Positions 9,454-18,583 of a stretch of DNA of 64,000 bases are shown here, one piece after another; position 1 is the first letter of the stretch; each line of letters opens with the position of its first letter. The notes under the pieces were generated by a model. It was not told where the DNA came from and made no database searches. It saw only the letters and a list, made by a program, of their open reading frames with translations. The position numbers were made by a program, and so were the translations under genes. Source of the DNA: Nitrosomonas ureae. GTDB lineage: Bacteria; Pseudomonadota; Gammaproteobacteria; Burkholderiales; Nitrosomonadaceae. The stretch covers positions 2,356,001-2,420,000 of the forward strand of contig NZ_CP013341.1 in assembly GCF_001455205.1 (NCBI RefSeq), read 5' to 3'.

Positions 9454-10158
9454 ATGACTCCTTTTTTTGGCGAATTAATCGGTACTTTTATTTTAGTGTT
9501 GTTGGGTAACGGCGTAGTTGCTAATGTCGTGCTGAATAAATCCAAAGGAAATAATGCCGGGTGGCTAACTATTGCAGCCGGTTGGGGAATTGCGCTTTTT
9601 GTCGCGGTCTATGCCGTAGCTGCTTCCAGTGGGGCGCATTTAAATCCTGCGGTCAGTATCGGTCTCGCTGCGGCAGGCAAATTTGCTTGGAATGACATAC
9701 CCATGTATGCGGCGGGACAAATGCTGGGCGCCATGCTGGGTGCTTTGATAGTATGGATTACCTACCGTCAGCATTTTGACGCGACGACCGACCCCGATAT
9801 GCAGTTGGCGGCATTTTGCACCGGGCCGGCGATCAGAAGCCCATTCAATAACATCATCACTGAAGCGGTTGGTACCTTCATGCTAGTGTTTGGCGTCATG
9901 ATGATAGTCTCACCGCATGCAAGCCTGGGTGCGTTGGATGCATTGCCGGTTGCTTTGCTACTGTTTGGTATCGGCCTTTCGCTGGGCGGACCAACCGGTT
10001 TTGCAGTCAATCCGGCACGTGATCTGGGTCCGCGCATCATGCATGCGATCCTCCCGATGACCAACAAACGCGATAGCGACTGGGGTTATGCTTATGTGCC
10101 GGTAGTGGGTGGTATTATCGGCGGATTGGTTGCCGCTGTGGTGTATTCGCTGCTGTGA
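9454..10158 (+). CDS. MIP-family channel, aquaglyceroporin / glycerol facilitator-like
   Basis: A 234-residue inner-membrane channel with six transmembrane segments and the two pore half-helices HLNPAVS and FAVNPARD. The Asp after the second NPA (NPARDLGPR) is the mark of glycerol-conducting members, so glycerol or another small neutral solute is more likely than water alone. Start: the ATG at 9454 has GGTGAGGTG upstream; the in-frame GTG at 9445 is part of that ribosome-binding region. No glycerol kinase or dehydrogenase is adjacent, so the substrate is not fixed by context. Confidence 0.92.
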   Translation: MTPFFGELIGTFILVLLGNGVVANVVLNKSKGNNAGWLTIAAGWGIALFVAVYAVAASSGAHLNPAVSIGLAAAGKFAWNDIPMYAAGQMLGAMLGALIVWITYRQHFDATTDPDMQLAAFCTGPAIRSPFNNIITEAVGTFMLVFGVMMIVSPHASLGALDALPVALLLFGIGLSLGGPTGFAVNPARDLGPRIMHAILPMTNKRDSDWGYAYVPVVGGIIGGLVAAVVYSLL

Positions 10159-10177
10159 AGTTTTGTTAAAGTGTATT

Positions 10178-10203
10178 CTGGGTTTGGCTAGCGCCTAACC
10201 CAG
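10178..10203. other. Hairpin between convergent genes
   Basis: CTGGGTT at 10178-10184 pairs with AACCCAG at 10197-10203. It lies between the ends of two convergent genes and could act as a bidirectional terminator, although U-runs are weak. Confidence 0.35.
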
Positions 10204-10413
10204 TCTATACATTATTATGAGTTGAATCGGAGATTCTGCTTTTTCATGCGATTCATTCGCCTTAGCCAGACTTTGCAAATACATTGGGTCATAATAAGAT
10301 AATTCGTTCAGACCCTTAGATGATTTAAGTTCCTTGCCAAGGATAATAATCAAGATAAGAACGGCAAACGTGCCAAACAGTTTGATTAAGAATATTTTTA
10401 CGTTCTTATCCAT
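10195..10413 (-). CDS. Small single-pass membrane protein, unknown
   Basis: A 72-residue protein starting MDKNVKIFLIKLF, with one clear transmembrane helix (GTFAVLILIIILGK, about residues 12-28) and a polar C-terminal tail containing ELSYYDPMYLQSLAK. I chose the ATG at 10413 because GGAGG lies eight bases upstream; a longer frame to 10509 lacks a ribosome-binding site. The short N-terminus is basic, suggesting an N-in orientation with the tail in the periplasm. No family recognised. It is convergent with the aquaglyceroporin gene. Confidence 0.55.
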   Translation of the reverse strand: MDKNVKIFLIKLFGTFAVLILIIILGKELKSSKGLNELSYYDPMYLQSLAKANESHEKAESPIQLIIMYRLG

Positions 10414-10743
10414 GATCTGAGCCTCCGTAATGATCATATGCTCTTGGATTTGTTGAATCTCTGGGTCTTTCTGGATTTCTAATTTTTTGACGATCCATAG
10501 CATGTTCATTGTGTTGAATTTATCTGTTCAATTGATTATTGGGCATGAAATTACTATTAAGCTGTATGCTGAAACCGTAAACGAGAAAGAAATCAATGTT
10601 ACAAATAGCAAGGCTTTCATGGCCACTTTTTTAGATCGATTTTAATACGAAATTACTCTGCGCAAAATATTATGAACGTAAACCGAATAGCATAGCAATT
10701 CAGTGCGTCATAAGAAGTAAGCAGCCGATGGCCGGGTGAGAAA
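10414..10743. other. Intergenic region upstream of pstS
   Basis: 330 bases, divergent between the small membrane protein and pstS. No convincing Pho box or hairpin was found by eye. Confidence 0.3.
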
Positions 10744-11592
10744 ATGAGAATGTCACGAAGTTTACGATTTCTATTAGCCAATCTGTTGTTTTTTGCTATT
10801 GCGATTGGTTGCGCATCACAGCTACAGGCGCAATCAAAATCTGCTTCTCAACGCTTGGTTTTAACCGGCTCAAGTACCCTGGCGCCTTTGGTCGGTGAAA
10901 TCGCGCGGCGGTTTGAATCGCAGCATCCAGGCGTGCGTATCGATGTGCAAACAGGCGGCTCTTCACGCGGCATTCATGATGTACGGAAAGGAATAGTCGC
11001 AATCGGCATGGTGTCGCGTGCGCTGAAGCCGGATGAGGCGGACCTGCATGCGTTTGTGATCGCGCAGGATGGCGTCGGCATCATCGTGCATGCTGATAAT
11101 CCGGTCAGAGCCCTTAGCCGGGAACAGATTGCGGATATTTATTCCGGCAGGATTACTCGCTGGAGTGGCGTGGGCGGCACGAATACCCGTATCACTGTGG
11201 TTAATAAAGCCGAAGGACGATCTACCCTGGAACTGTTTTTGGGCTATTTGCAACTCAGAAACAGTGAAATCAAACCGCATGTCATCATCGGTGATAATGC
11301 GCAGGGCATCAAAACGGTGCTTGGCAATCCGCAAGCCATCGGTTACGTATCTATCGGTGCGGCTGAATTTGAAGCACGGCGCGGTGCGCGGATACGGTTA
11401 TTGTTCTTGGATGGCGTGGAGGCTTCGGTGGAGAATGTCCGGCTAGGTATTTTCCCATTAGCGCGTCCGTTGAATTTGATTACATCCGGAGAACCGCAAG
11501 GCCTGGCACGCCAATTCATTGAATTTGCCTCTTCACCGCAAGTGCAAGATCTCGTCAGGGCGCAATATTTTGTTCCGGCTAATACTGACTGA
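10744..11592 (+). CDS. pstS: Phosphate ABC transporter substrate-binding protein, PstS family
   Basis: A 282-residue periplasmic binding protein. It has a signal peptide (LRFLLANLLFFAIAIG to LQAQ), then the phosphate-binding signature LTGSSTLAPLVGEIARRF, TGGSSRGIHDVRKG, IVHADNPVRALSREQ and IYSGRITRWSGVGG, where Ser/Thr/Arg/Asp residues contact the anion. It captures phosphate and delivers it to the PstCA permease encoded next. Shorter than E. coli PstS and of the PBP-like-2 type common in bacteria with a second Pst system. First gene of pstSCAB. Confidence 0.93.
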   Translation: MRMSRSLRFLLANLLFFAIAIGCASQLQAQSKSASQRLVLTGSSTLAPLVGEIARRFESQHPGVRIDVQTGGSSRGIHDVRKGIVAIGMVSRALKPDEADLHAFVIAQDGVGIIVHADNPVRALSREQIADIYSGRITRWSGVGGTNTRITVVNKAEGRSTLELFLGYLQLRNSEIKPHVIIGDNAQGIKTVLGNPQAIGYVSIGAAEFEARRGARIRLLFLDGVEASVENVRLGIFPLARPLNLITSGEPQGLARQFIEFASSPQVQDLVRAQYFVPANTD

Positions 11593-12424
11593 CAAACTGC
11601 TGATCGGTATTCTGCGTGTGGGCGCAATGCTGGCAGCATTGGTTGTGCTGCTCATTCTGATTTTTCTGCTGCACGAATCCTGGCCGGTTTTATCAAGTCT
11701 ACCCATCACCCGTTTTATCAACGATGTGTCCTGGCACCCATTGGAGAATACCTATAATTTAATGCCCATGCTGTCAGGCACGGTATGGACAAGTTCTGGT
11801 GCGTTGCTGCTGGCTATTCCGTTGAGTTTGGCATCCGCATTATTTATTGTATTTTACGCGCCATTGCATCTGGCAACGGCTTATAAACGCTTGATAGAGT
11901 TGTTGTCCGGCATCCCTTCGGTGGTTTTTGGGTTCTGGGGGTTGACGACTCTGGTACCGCTGATCAACCAGTGGAACCCGCCCGGTGCAAGTCTGTTGGC
12001 TGGAATACTGGTGCTGACTATGATGATTCTGCCAACGGTAACGTTGACGTCTTATACCGCGTTGGCGGCTGTACCGGATGAATTGCTGCGTAATGCCGCT
12101 GCGTTGGGGTTGTCACGTTGGGGGATGATCAAAGGTGTTGCATTGCCTGCGGCAAAAACCGGAATTACCACCGGAATCATTCTGGCTGCGGCGCGCGCAC
12201 TCGGCGAAACCATGGCAGTGTTAATGGTGGCGGGTAACGTGGTGCAATATCCGGAAACATTGTTTGATCCGGTGCGCACACTGGCAGCTAACATTGCGTT
12301 GGAAACCGCCTATGCCATGGGTGACCATCGTGCTGTTCTGTTTGTGTCGGGGTTGCTCTTGATGTTGCTGATCATGGCGCTGTCGGGTTTGGTCGAGTTG
12401 CTGGAGAAGCAACGTCATGCATAA
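11570..12424 (+). CDS. pstC: Phosphate ABC transporter permease PstC
   Basis: Integral membrane subunit of the high-affinity phosphate transporter. It has six or so hydrophobic segments and the permease loop signature ELLSGIPSVVFGFWGL and later AAALGLSRWGMIKGVALPAAKTGI (ABC permease EAA-like loop), then ARALGETMAVLMVAGN. The start is uncertain: the frame is open from 11519, but there is no ATG near the pstS stop. I give the TTG at 11570; a GTG or ATG at about 11618-11627 is possible. It overlaps the end of pstS, indicating translational coupling. Confidence 0.9.
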   Translation: MFRLILTDKLLIGILRVGAMLAALVVLLILIFLLHESWPVLSSLPITRFINDVSWHPLENTYNLMPMLSGTVWTSSGALLLAIPLSLASALFIVFYAPLHLATAYKRLIELLSGIPSVVFGFWGLTTLVPLINQWNPPGASLLAGILVLTMMILPTVTLTSYTALAAVPDELLRNAAALGLSRWGMIKGVALPAAKTGITTGIILAAARALGETMAVLMVAGNVVQYPETLFDPVRTLAANIALETAYAMGDHRAVLFVSGLLLMLLIMALSGLVELLEKQRHA

Positions 12425-13283
12425 AATGACAAATATTCATACGCAGCAAATTTTACGCGATCGTGCGGTGCAGTTTCTGATTTATGCGTCAGTTGTCTTG
12501 GTCAGCGCGGTTTTTATATGGATATTGACTGATTTGGTGCGGGGTGGCGTGGCGCATCTTTCCTGGGAATTCCTGATGGAATCCCCGCGCGATACCGGAC
12601 GTGCAGGAGGCATCGCATCTATACTGGTTTCCACGCTATTAATCCTGTTGGTGGCAGTGCTGACGGCGGTGCCGGTTGCATGGACAACTGCGATCCTGCT
12701 GGTGGAATTTGTGGCGATTGATAGCGTTTTCGGCAAGACCGTGCGATTTAGTTTGCATGTATTGGCAGGAGTGCCTTCGATTGTTTTCGGATTATTTGGC
12801 AATGCTTTTTTCAGTATTTATCTGGGACTGGGATTTTCGATTTTATCCGGTGGTTTGACGCTAGCCTGCATGTTATTGCCGATTCTGGCGAGTACTGCGG
12901 AAGCCGGGCTGCGCGCTGTACCGTGTGCTTACCGCATGTCAGCCTCTGCTTTGGGCCTGACACGCACGGCAGCACTGGTTCATTTGATACTTCCAGTTGC
13001 GGCACCGGTTCTGGCTGCCGGACTCCTATTGGGAATAGGGCGTGCCTTGGCGGAAACGGCAGCTTTGCTGTTTACCAGCGGTTATTCCGAACGCATGCCG
13101 GATTCGTTGCTGGATTCAGGACGTGCACTAGCATTGCATATTTTCGATTTGTCCATGAATGTGCCTGGCGGTGACACGCCGGCTTATGCCTCAGCGCTGG
13201 TGTTGGTCAGTTTGTTATTATGCATTAACGTTTTGGCCATGAAATTTGCCCATGGTCTGCATCGCAGGAAGATCATGACATGA
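12417..13283 (+). CDS. pstA: Phosphate ABC transporter permease PstA
   Basis: The second permease subunit (288 residues), pairing with PstC to form the membrane channel. Visible are the first transmembrane helix (FLIYASVVLVSAVFIWIL), RDTGRAGGIASILVST, HVLAGVPSIVFGLFGNAFF and the EAA-like loop ASALGLTRTAALVHLILPVAAPVL, then GRALAETAALLFTSG. It overlaps pstC by 8 bases and pstB by 4 (ATGA), so the operon is tightly coupled. Confidence 0.93.
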   Translation: MHKMTNIHTQQILRDRAVQFLIYASVVLVSAVFIWILTDLVRGGVAHLSWEFLMESPRDTGRAGGIASILVSTLLILLVAVLTAVPVAWTTAILLVEFVAIDSVFGKTVRFSLHVLAGVPSIVFGLFGNAFFSIYLGLGFSILSGGLTLACMLLPILASTAEAGLRAVPCAYRMSASALGLTRTAALVHLILPVAAPVLAAGLLLGIGRALAETAALLFTSGYSERMPDSLLDSGRALALHIFDLSMNVPGGDTPAYASALVLVSLLLCINVLAMKFAHGLHRRKIMT

Positions 13284-14125
13284 ATTGCAATCAATGGACT
13301 GATAAATCAAATACTTTTACCCTGGGGCCGCTTGAGGCAGGACCAGCGTGTTGTGATCCGCAACCAGCGATTCAGGTCAAAGATCTGTCTTTGTTGTATA
13401 ACGGCAAGGCTGCCCTGGAGAAGGTGACGCTGGATATTTATCAAGGTTGTATTACTGCATTGATCGGGCCATCCGGCTGCGGGAAAACCAGTTTTCTTTC
13501 AGCCATCAACCGCCTCACTGATCTGATCCCGGGCTGCAGTATCGCAGGAAAGATTCTAGTAAATAATCAGGATATACATCATCCTGATACGCATACGCAG
13601 ACATTGCGCCGCCAAGTTGGTATGGTGTTCCAGAAACCCACGCCTTTTCCACTTTCCATTCGCCGCAACCTTTCTTTGCCACTCAATGAACATGGTATCA
13701 CTCAAAAAACGGAAGTAGCGGCAATCATTGAGCAGGTGCTACGCGATGTGGGTTTATGGGATGAAGTTCATGATCGACTGGATGCCTCCGCGCTCAGCTT
13801 GTCCGGCGGGCAGCAGCAACGACTTTGTATTGCACGCGCCTTGGCGTTGAAGCCGCAAATCTTATTGATGGACGAGCCCTGTAGCGCGCTCGATCCGATT
13901 GCGTCCGGCGTCGTGGAAGATCTGATTTGTCGTCTGCGCGGTCGTTATACCATTGTCATCGTTACGCACAATCTGGCCCAGGCTAGGCGGATCGCTAATT
14001 ATGCGGCTTTTTTCTGGATCAGCGGGCATGCCGGACAGCTGATCGAATTTGGCCGCTGCCGGCATATCTTTGAATCGCCCAGCCATGAACTGACAGCTGC
14101 GTATATCAATGGCGCAAGAGGATAA
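13280..14125 (+). CDS. pstB: Phosphate ABC transporter ATP-binding protein PstB
   Basis: The ATPase that powers phosphate import. The 281-residue protein has Walker A GPSGCGKT at residues 63-70, the Q-loop region VGMVFQKPTPFPLSI typical of PstB, the signature LSGGQQQRL, Walker B ILLMDEPCSALDP and the switch His in IVIVTHN. The N-terminal 30 residues are a nonconserved extension. It ends the pst operon; no phoU follows, which is unusual because phoU often closes this operon, but phoU may lie elsewhere. Confidence 0.95.
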   Translation: MNCNQWTDKSNTFTLGPLEAGPACCDPQPAIQVKDLSLLYNGKAALEKVTLDIYQGCITALIGPSGCGKTSFLSAINRLTDLIPGCSIAGKILVNNQDIHHPDTHTQTLRRQVGMVFQKPTPFPLSIRRNLSLPLNEHGITQKTEVAAIIEQVLRDVGLWDEVHDRLDASALSLSGGQQQRLCIARALALKPQILLMDEPCSALDPIASGVVEDLICRLRGRYTIVIVTHNLAQARRIANYAAFFWISGHAGQLIEFGRCRHIFESPSHELTAAYINGARG

Positions 14126-14171
14126 ATTCATAAGAAATTGGAATAACTCCGTATCAGAAAAAAGGAGAAAT

Positions 14172-16310
14172 ATGAAACATCGCTGGTGGATACTGGCTCT
14201 GCTTGGTGTGGTGATAATGTTATTTTTTGGTTTTGGCTTGGAGCGTTTTTTTACCCTGGAAATGCTCAAGGATCGGCATGAAGAATTACAACAGATCTAT
14301 CAAGCAGAACCGTTTCTGGTGATCAGCATTTTCTCGGCAATCTATATTATGCTGGCTGCATTATCATTTCCCGGCGCAACAATAATGACATTGGCTGGCG
14401 GCGCCGTGTTCGGAATATGGATCGGGGTGCCGGTGGTATTGGTCTCGGCTACGATTGGTGCCACGCTGGCGTTCTGGATGGCACGTTATGTATTGCGCGA
14501 TACCGTGCAGCGCCGTTTCGGCGGGCATCTGGAAACAATCAATAAAGGTCTGGAACGGGATGGCGCATTCTATTTATTGTCGTTGCGCTTGGCGCCTATT
14601 TTTCCATTTTTTTTAATCAATTTATTGATGGGGTTGACCACGCTGCCCAGCATAACTTATTTCTGGGTCAGCCTGGTTGGAATGTTTGCTGGAACAGCCG
14701 TGTATGTTAACGCGGGCACGCAGCTGGCGGCAATCACGCAGATGTCGGATGTGATGTCGCCAGTACTGATTATTTCATTTACTGTACTGGCGTTGTTCCC
14801 CTGGCTGGCTCGTTGGACCGTCGAGCGGGTTAAAACCCGGCGGCTGTATGCGCGCTGGTCCAAACCCGCACATTTTGACAGAAATTTAATTGTGATCGGC
14901 GCTGGTGCCGCCGGATTGATGAGCGCATATATGGCCGCCGCTACGCGCGCCAAAGTAACGTTGATCGAAAGCCACAAGATGGGAGGCGATTGCTTGAATT
15001 ATGGCTGCGTTCCATCGAAGGCTTTGATTCGTACCGCGACTTTTTTGCAGCAAACAAAGAATGCCAGGTCATTGGGAATTCAACAGGTCGATGTGGATTA
15101 TGACTTTGCCGATGTGATGGCGCGTGTTCAGCGTGTGGTCAGGACCGTTGAACCGCATGATTCAATTGAACGCTACACGCGCCTGGGCGTTGAGGTATTG
15201 CAAGGCAAAGCAACCATCGTTTCACCGTGGTCGGTGGAGGTCAATGGGAAAACACTGACCACGCGTGCCATCGTCATTGCGACCGGTGCACGCCCGATTG
15301 TGCCGCAAATTCCCGGATTGGAAGCGGCACGCTATTACACTTCCGACACTATCTGGTCACTGACGCAGCGACCGCAACGTTTGATCGTATTGGGTGGCGG
15401 ACCGATTGGCTGCGAACTGGCGCAAACTTTTGCGCGTTTGGATTGCCGTGTAACGCAGATTGTCCGCAGCGATTTGTTGCCGCGTGAAGATACCGATGCG
15501 GTAGCGTTGATAGAAACCGCATTGCAAGCTGATGGCGTGAAGATACTGACGCACGCTGAAACACTACGCTGCGAAAAAGAGGGTGATGCCCAGTATTTAG
15601 TGGTGCGTAGTTCAGATGGCGAGGAAATGGAATTGCCGTTTGATGCGCTGCTATGTGCCGTCGGGCGAACAGCACGCACCGAGGGCTTCGGACTGGAAGA
15701 GCTTGGTGTTCCGGTATCTTTTCAGCACACCATTGAAACCAATGCCTGGCTGCAAACCCTCTACCCGAATATTTATGCGTGCGGTGATGTTGCCGGGCCG
15801 TATCAATTTACCCATACGGCTGCTCATCAAGCGTGGTATGCATCGGTTAATGCATTATTTGGTGCCTTCAAGCGGCTCAAGGCCGATTATTCGGTGATTC
15901 CATGGACAACTTTTACCGATCCTGAAGTCGCGCGTGTTGGATTATCGGAGAATGAAGCGAAACAGCGCGGTATCGCTTACGAAGTGACGCGTTTTAATCT
16001 GCAGGACCTGGATCGCGCAATCGCTGATGAAGCCGCGCATGGCTTTGTCAAAGTGCTGACCGTACCGGACAGGGATCGCATTCTCGGCGTCTGTATCGTT
16101 GGCGTTCACGCCAGCGATTTACTGGCGGAATTTGTCTTGGCGATGAAGCACGGTTTGGGTTTAAACAAAATTCTGGGCACCATCCACACCTATCCAACTT
16201 GGTCGGAAGCCAATAAATATGCGGCGGGGGAATGGAAGCGTCAGCATGTGCCGCAATGGCTGATGAAATGGGTGGAGAAGTATCATGCCAAACGGCGATT
16301 AAAGGGTTGA
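14172..16310 (+). CDS. Fusion of TVP38/TMEM64 membrane domain and FAD-dependent disulfide oxidoreductase
   Basis: The 712-residue protein joins two parts. Residues 1 to about 225 are a TVP38/TMEM64 (DedA-like) membrane domain with the motif FPGATIMTLAGGAVFG and RLAPIFPFFLIN. From about 235 on it is a mercuric-reductase/lipoamide-dehydrogenase-like flavoprotein: FAD motif GAGAAGL, redox-active CLNYGC, NAD(P)H motif GGGPIGCE, YACGDVAGP and the C-terminal HTYPTWSE. The ATG at 14172 has GGAG upstream; an upstream frame overlaps pstB. It probably belongs to the pst transcript. The substrate is unknown; a membrane-tethered electron-transfer or thiol enzyme is the inference. Confidence 0.88.
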   Translation: MKHRWWILALLGVVIMLFFGFGLERFFTLEMLKDRHEELQQIYQAEPFLVISIFSAIYIMLAALSFPGATIMTLAGGAVFGIWIGVPVVLVSATIGATLAFWMARYVLRDTVQRRFGGHLETINKGLERDGAFYLLSLRLAPIFPFFLINLLMGLTTLPSITYFWVSLVGMFAGTAVYVNAGTQLAAITQMSDVMSPVLIISFTVLALFPWLARWTVERVKTRRLYARWSKPAHFDRNLIVIGAGAAGLMSAYMAAATRAKVTLIESHKMGGDCLNYGCVPSKALIRTATFLQQTKNARSLGIQQVDVDYDFADVMARVQRVVRTVEPHDSIERYTRLGVEVLQGKATIVSPWSVEVNGKTLTTRAIVIATGARPIVPQIPGLEAARYYTSDTIWSLTQRPQRLIVLGGGPIGCELAQTFARLDCRVTQIVRSDLLPREDTDAVALIETALQADGVKILTHAETLRCEKEGDAQYLVVRSSDGEEMELPFDALLCAVGRTARTEGFGLEELGVPVSFQHTIETNAWLQTLYPNIYACGDVAGPYQFTHTAAHQAWYASVNALFGAFKRLKADYSVIPWTTFTDPEVARVGLSENEAKQRGIAYEVTRFNLQDLDRAIADEAAHGFVKVLTVPDRDRILGVCIVGVHASDLLAEFVLAMKHGLGLNKILGTIHTYPTWSEANKYAAGEWKRQHVPQWLMKWVEKYHAKRRLKG

Positions 16311-16617
16311 GAGGATTGATGTTGAGAAAAAGATATTGGTATATTGATTCCATCGTCGCCTTCTTTGATAGCTAGTTGCGCTTCGGGTATGTATTGGTCG
16401 GGATCGAAGAGTATTAATTAATGTAAGCCTCCGGCTTATTCGCAGGTAATTTAACTTCTTTCATTACCTTCCGACAATCTAAGAATTTGTAAAGTAATTG
16501 GTATAAATTGTTTGAGTTGTTTGTCCTAGCTTGGTATATTTTGTTTGTAATATTTGAGGCATATAGATTTGGAGTATTTCAGAAGTATATTTTTAAACTA
16601 TCTTCACAAGGAAATAT
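16311..16617. other. Intergenic region before the P-II-like gene
   Basis: About 300 AT-rich bases. A short TAAGCC/GGCTTA hairpin near 16424-16438 might end the oxidoreductase transcript; the AT-rich part from 16490 to 16600 probably contains the promoter for the P-II-like gene. No other structure is evident. Confidence 0.3.
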
Positions 16618-16953
16618 ATGAAAAAAATAGAGGCAGTTGTTCTTGCATCCAGAGAAAAAAACATTTTAGATGCTTTGCAAAGATTAGGAATTGGTGGGCT
16701 GACCGTAACCCCTGGAAAGGGTCGTGGGAAAGGGCCTAGAGACGTCCAGCCAGGGCTGGGTCGTTACATTGAACGATACAATGATGTTTTGACGTTTTTT
16801 ATTGTTGTTGAGGATTCTAAAGTAGACAAAGTAGTATCAGCAATTACAGAAGCATCTCATACGGGCAATTTAGGTGATGGCAAAATCTTCATCTCTACAA
16901 TTGATGATGTTATTGATATCACAACCAAACAAAAAGGAGAGGCATACATCTAA
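16618..16953 (+). CDS. P-II family (GlnB/GlnK-like) signalling protein
   Basis: The 111-residue protein fits the P-II fold: start MKKIEAVV, the core GIGGLTVT, a T-loop region rich in Gly/Lys/Arg (GKGRGKGPRDVQPG), and the ATP-binding B-loop TGNLGDGKIF near residues 82-91. P-II trimers sense ATP/ADP and 2-oxoglutarate and control nitrogen or carbon enzymes and transporters. The T-loop differs from GlnB: the tyrosine that is uridylylated in GlnB (Tyr51) has no counterpart at that position. So this is a divergent member with unknown partner. It starts after AAGGAAATAT and stands alone, with no amtB or glnA next to it. Confidence 0.85.
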   Translation: MKKIEAVVLASREKNILDALQRLGIGGLTVTPGKGRGKGPRDVQPGLGRYIERYNDVLTFFIVVEDSKVDKVVSAITEASHTGNLGDGKIFISTIDDVIDITTKQKGEAYI

Positions 16954-17164
16954 GCTGGTATTGCCAAGTTAAATCTCACAAGGTGATCTATGCTTGAATT
17001 ATTTATACTAATTCCGACTTGATCAAACAGTTATCCGTTTTTTAGGTGTCTGTTAGTTTAGGTTTGAGATGAATTTTTTCGCCCAAATTAATAGTTTTTC
17101 AGACAAATAGTAGAATTTTACTGTGACACAATCAGAAAATTTACAGCGCCGATAACGCCCATAT

Positions 17165-18562
17165 CTAAAGAGTAGCTACCGACAAATACTCTGGAATACT
17201 GGCCGTCCAATTAAGTTTTTGTTGTATTGCATTTACCAGGGCAGTGGAGTTGCTGATCTCGCCATGCACGACATAAATCTTTTCGGACATTTTCTGGAAG
17301 TGTCCAAGCCAAGCGAGTAAATCAGCTTGATCGGCATGCGCTGAGAGACCGCCGATGGTATGAATGGTTGCCCTGACTCGAACTTCCTGACCCAAAATAT
17401 TAACTTGTCTGGCGCCATCCACGAGTCGCCTGCCCAAGGTTCGCGCAGCTTGAAAGCCAGTAATCAGAATGCTGCATTCAGGTCGTCCCAGATTGTATTT
17501 GAGGTGGTGTTTGATACGCCCGGCATCACACATGCCACTGGCTGAAATGATGATGATGCCGCGTTTTATGTCATTGAGTTGCATCGATTCCTCAGTGTCT
17601 TGCACAAAATGTATCCGGGGCTTTCGTGCGCTATCGTTTATCCATTGCAATGCATTGGCGGATTCCTGATCGAGCAGGGAAAGGTGCTGCAGCGTGATTT
17701 CAGTGGCTGCCCGAGCCATCGGTGAATCCACATAAATTTCCATGTCTCCAAGCCTGCCTTGCCGATGGAGATCAACCAACAGAAACAGAATGTCCTGAGT
17801 GCGTCCCACCGTGAATGCCGGAATGATGACGTTGCCACCTTTTTGAATCAGGGTATCGTTAATTGCATGCACCAGTTCATCCAGTGTATCGCGCATATTG
17901 CGATGCAGCCGGTTGCCGTAGGTGGATTCAATCAACAGAACATCGGTTTGCCGAATAATTGCAGGATCCCGCACGACCGGATGTCCGGGTTGTCCGAGAT
18001 CGCCGGAAAATACAATTTTCTTCTGTCCTGCGGATTGTTTTATCCAAACCTCGATGATGGAAGAGCCAAGAATATGTCCGGCATCGCGAAAGCAACATCG
18101 TATTGTGGGATGAGGGGTAATTTCGATATCGTAATCAATACGATGTAATTGCTTCAGCAGAGCTTCCGCTTGCGTCACTGTATAAAGCGGGGCGAGATCT
18201 TGTGGAAATCGACTACGGCGACGGGATTTATTGCGCCATTCGATTTCTTTCTCCTGAATATAGGCGCTATCCTTGAGCATGACATGGAGTAAATCGGCGG
18301 TCGCCGTAGTGCAGTATACCGGCCCTCGGAAGCCCCAGGCGCTTAACCGCGGCAATAATCCGGAATGATCGATATGAGCGTGAGTCAATAATACGAAGTC
18401 AATTGTTTTAGGATCAAATTTAAAAGCGGTACGGTTCTTTCTGTCCGCTTCCCGTCCGCCTTGAAACATACCGCAATCGACCAGAAATTTTACTGTTCCT
18501 GTTTCAATGAGGTAACTGGAGCCGGTGACTTCTCCGGCTGCGCCTAAGAAAGTCAGTTGCAT
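17165..18562 (-). CDS. Beta-CASP metallo-beta-lactamase-fold RNA/DNA hydrolase
   Basis: The 465-residue protein is a metallo-beta-lactamase-fold hydrolase of the beta-CASP group (CPSF73/YsH-like), which cut or degrade RNA in many bacteria and archaea. Key features: LTHAHIDHSG (metal ligands) near residues 58-67, DAGHILGSS, FSGDLGQPGHP, the beta-CASP part with IESTYGNR, VIIPAFTVGRTQD and VDSPMA, the C-terminal IIISASGM, TIGGLSAHADQ and VHGE. Start ATG at 18562. It lies 21 bases downstream of bioA on the same strand and may be cotranscribed, without any known functional link. Confidence 0.92.
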   Translation of the reverse strand: MQLTFLGAAGEVTGSSYLIETGTVKFLVDCGMFQGGREADRKNRTAFKFDPKTIDFVLLTHAHIDHSGLLPRLSAWGFRGPVYCTTATADLLHVMLKDSAYIQEKEIEWRNKSRRRSRFPQDLAPLYTVTQAEALLKQLHRIDYDIEITPHPTIRCCFRDAGHILGSSIIEVWIKQSAGQKKIVFSGDLGQPGHPVVRDPAIIRQTDVLLIESTYGNRLHRNMRDTLDELVHAINDTLIQKGGNVIIPAFTVGRTQDILFLLVDLHRQGRLGDMEIYVDSPMARAATEITLQHLSLLDQESANALQWINDSARKPRIHFVQDTEESMQLNDIKRGIIIISASGMCDAGRIKHHLKYNLGRPECSILITGFQAARTLGRRLVDGARQVNILGQEVRVRATIHTIGGLSAHADQADLLAWLGHFQKMSEKIYVVHGEISNSTALVNAIQQKLNWTASIPEYLSVATL

Positions 18563-18583
18563 GATATATATTTCATCGGTGGA

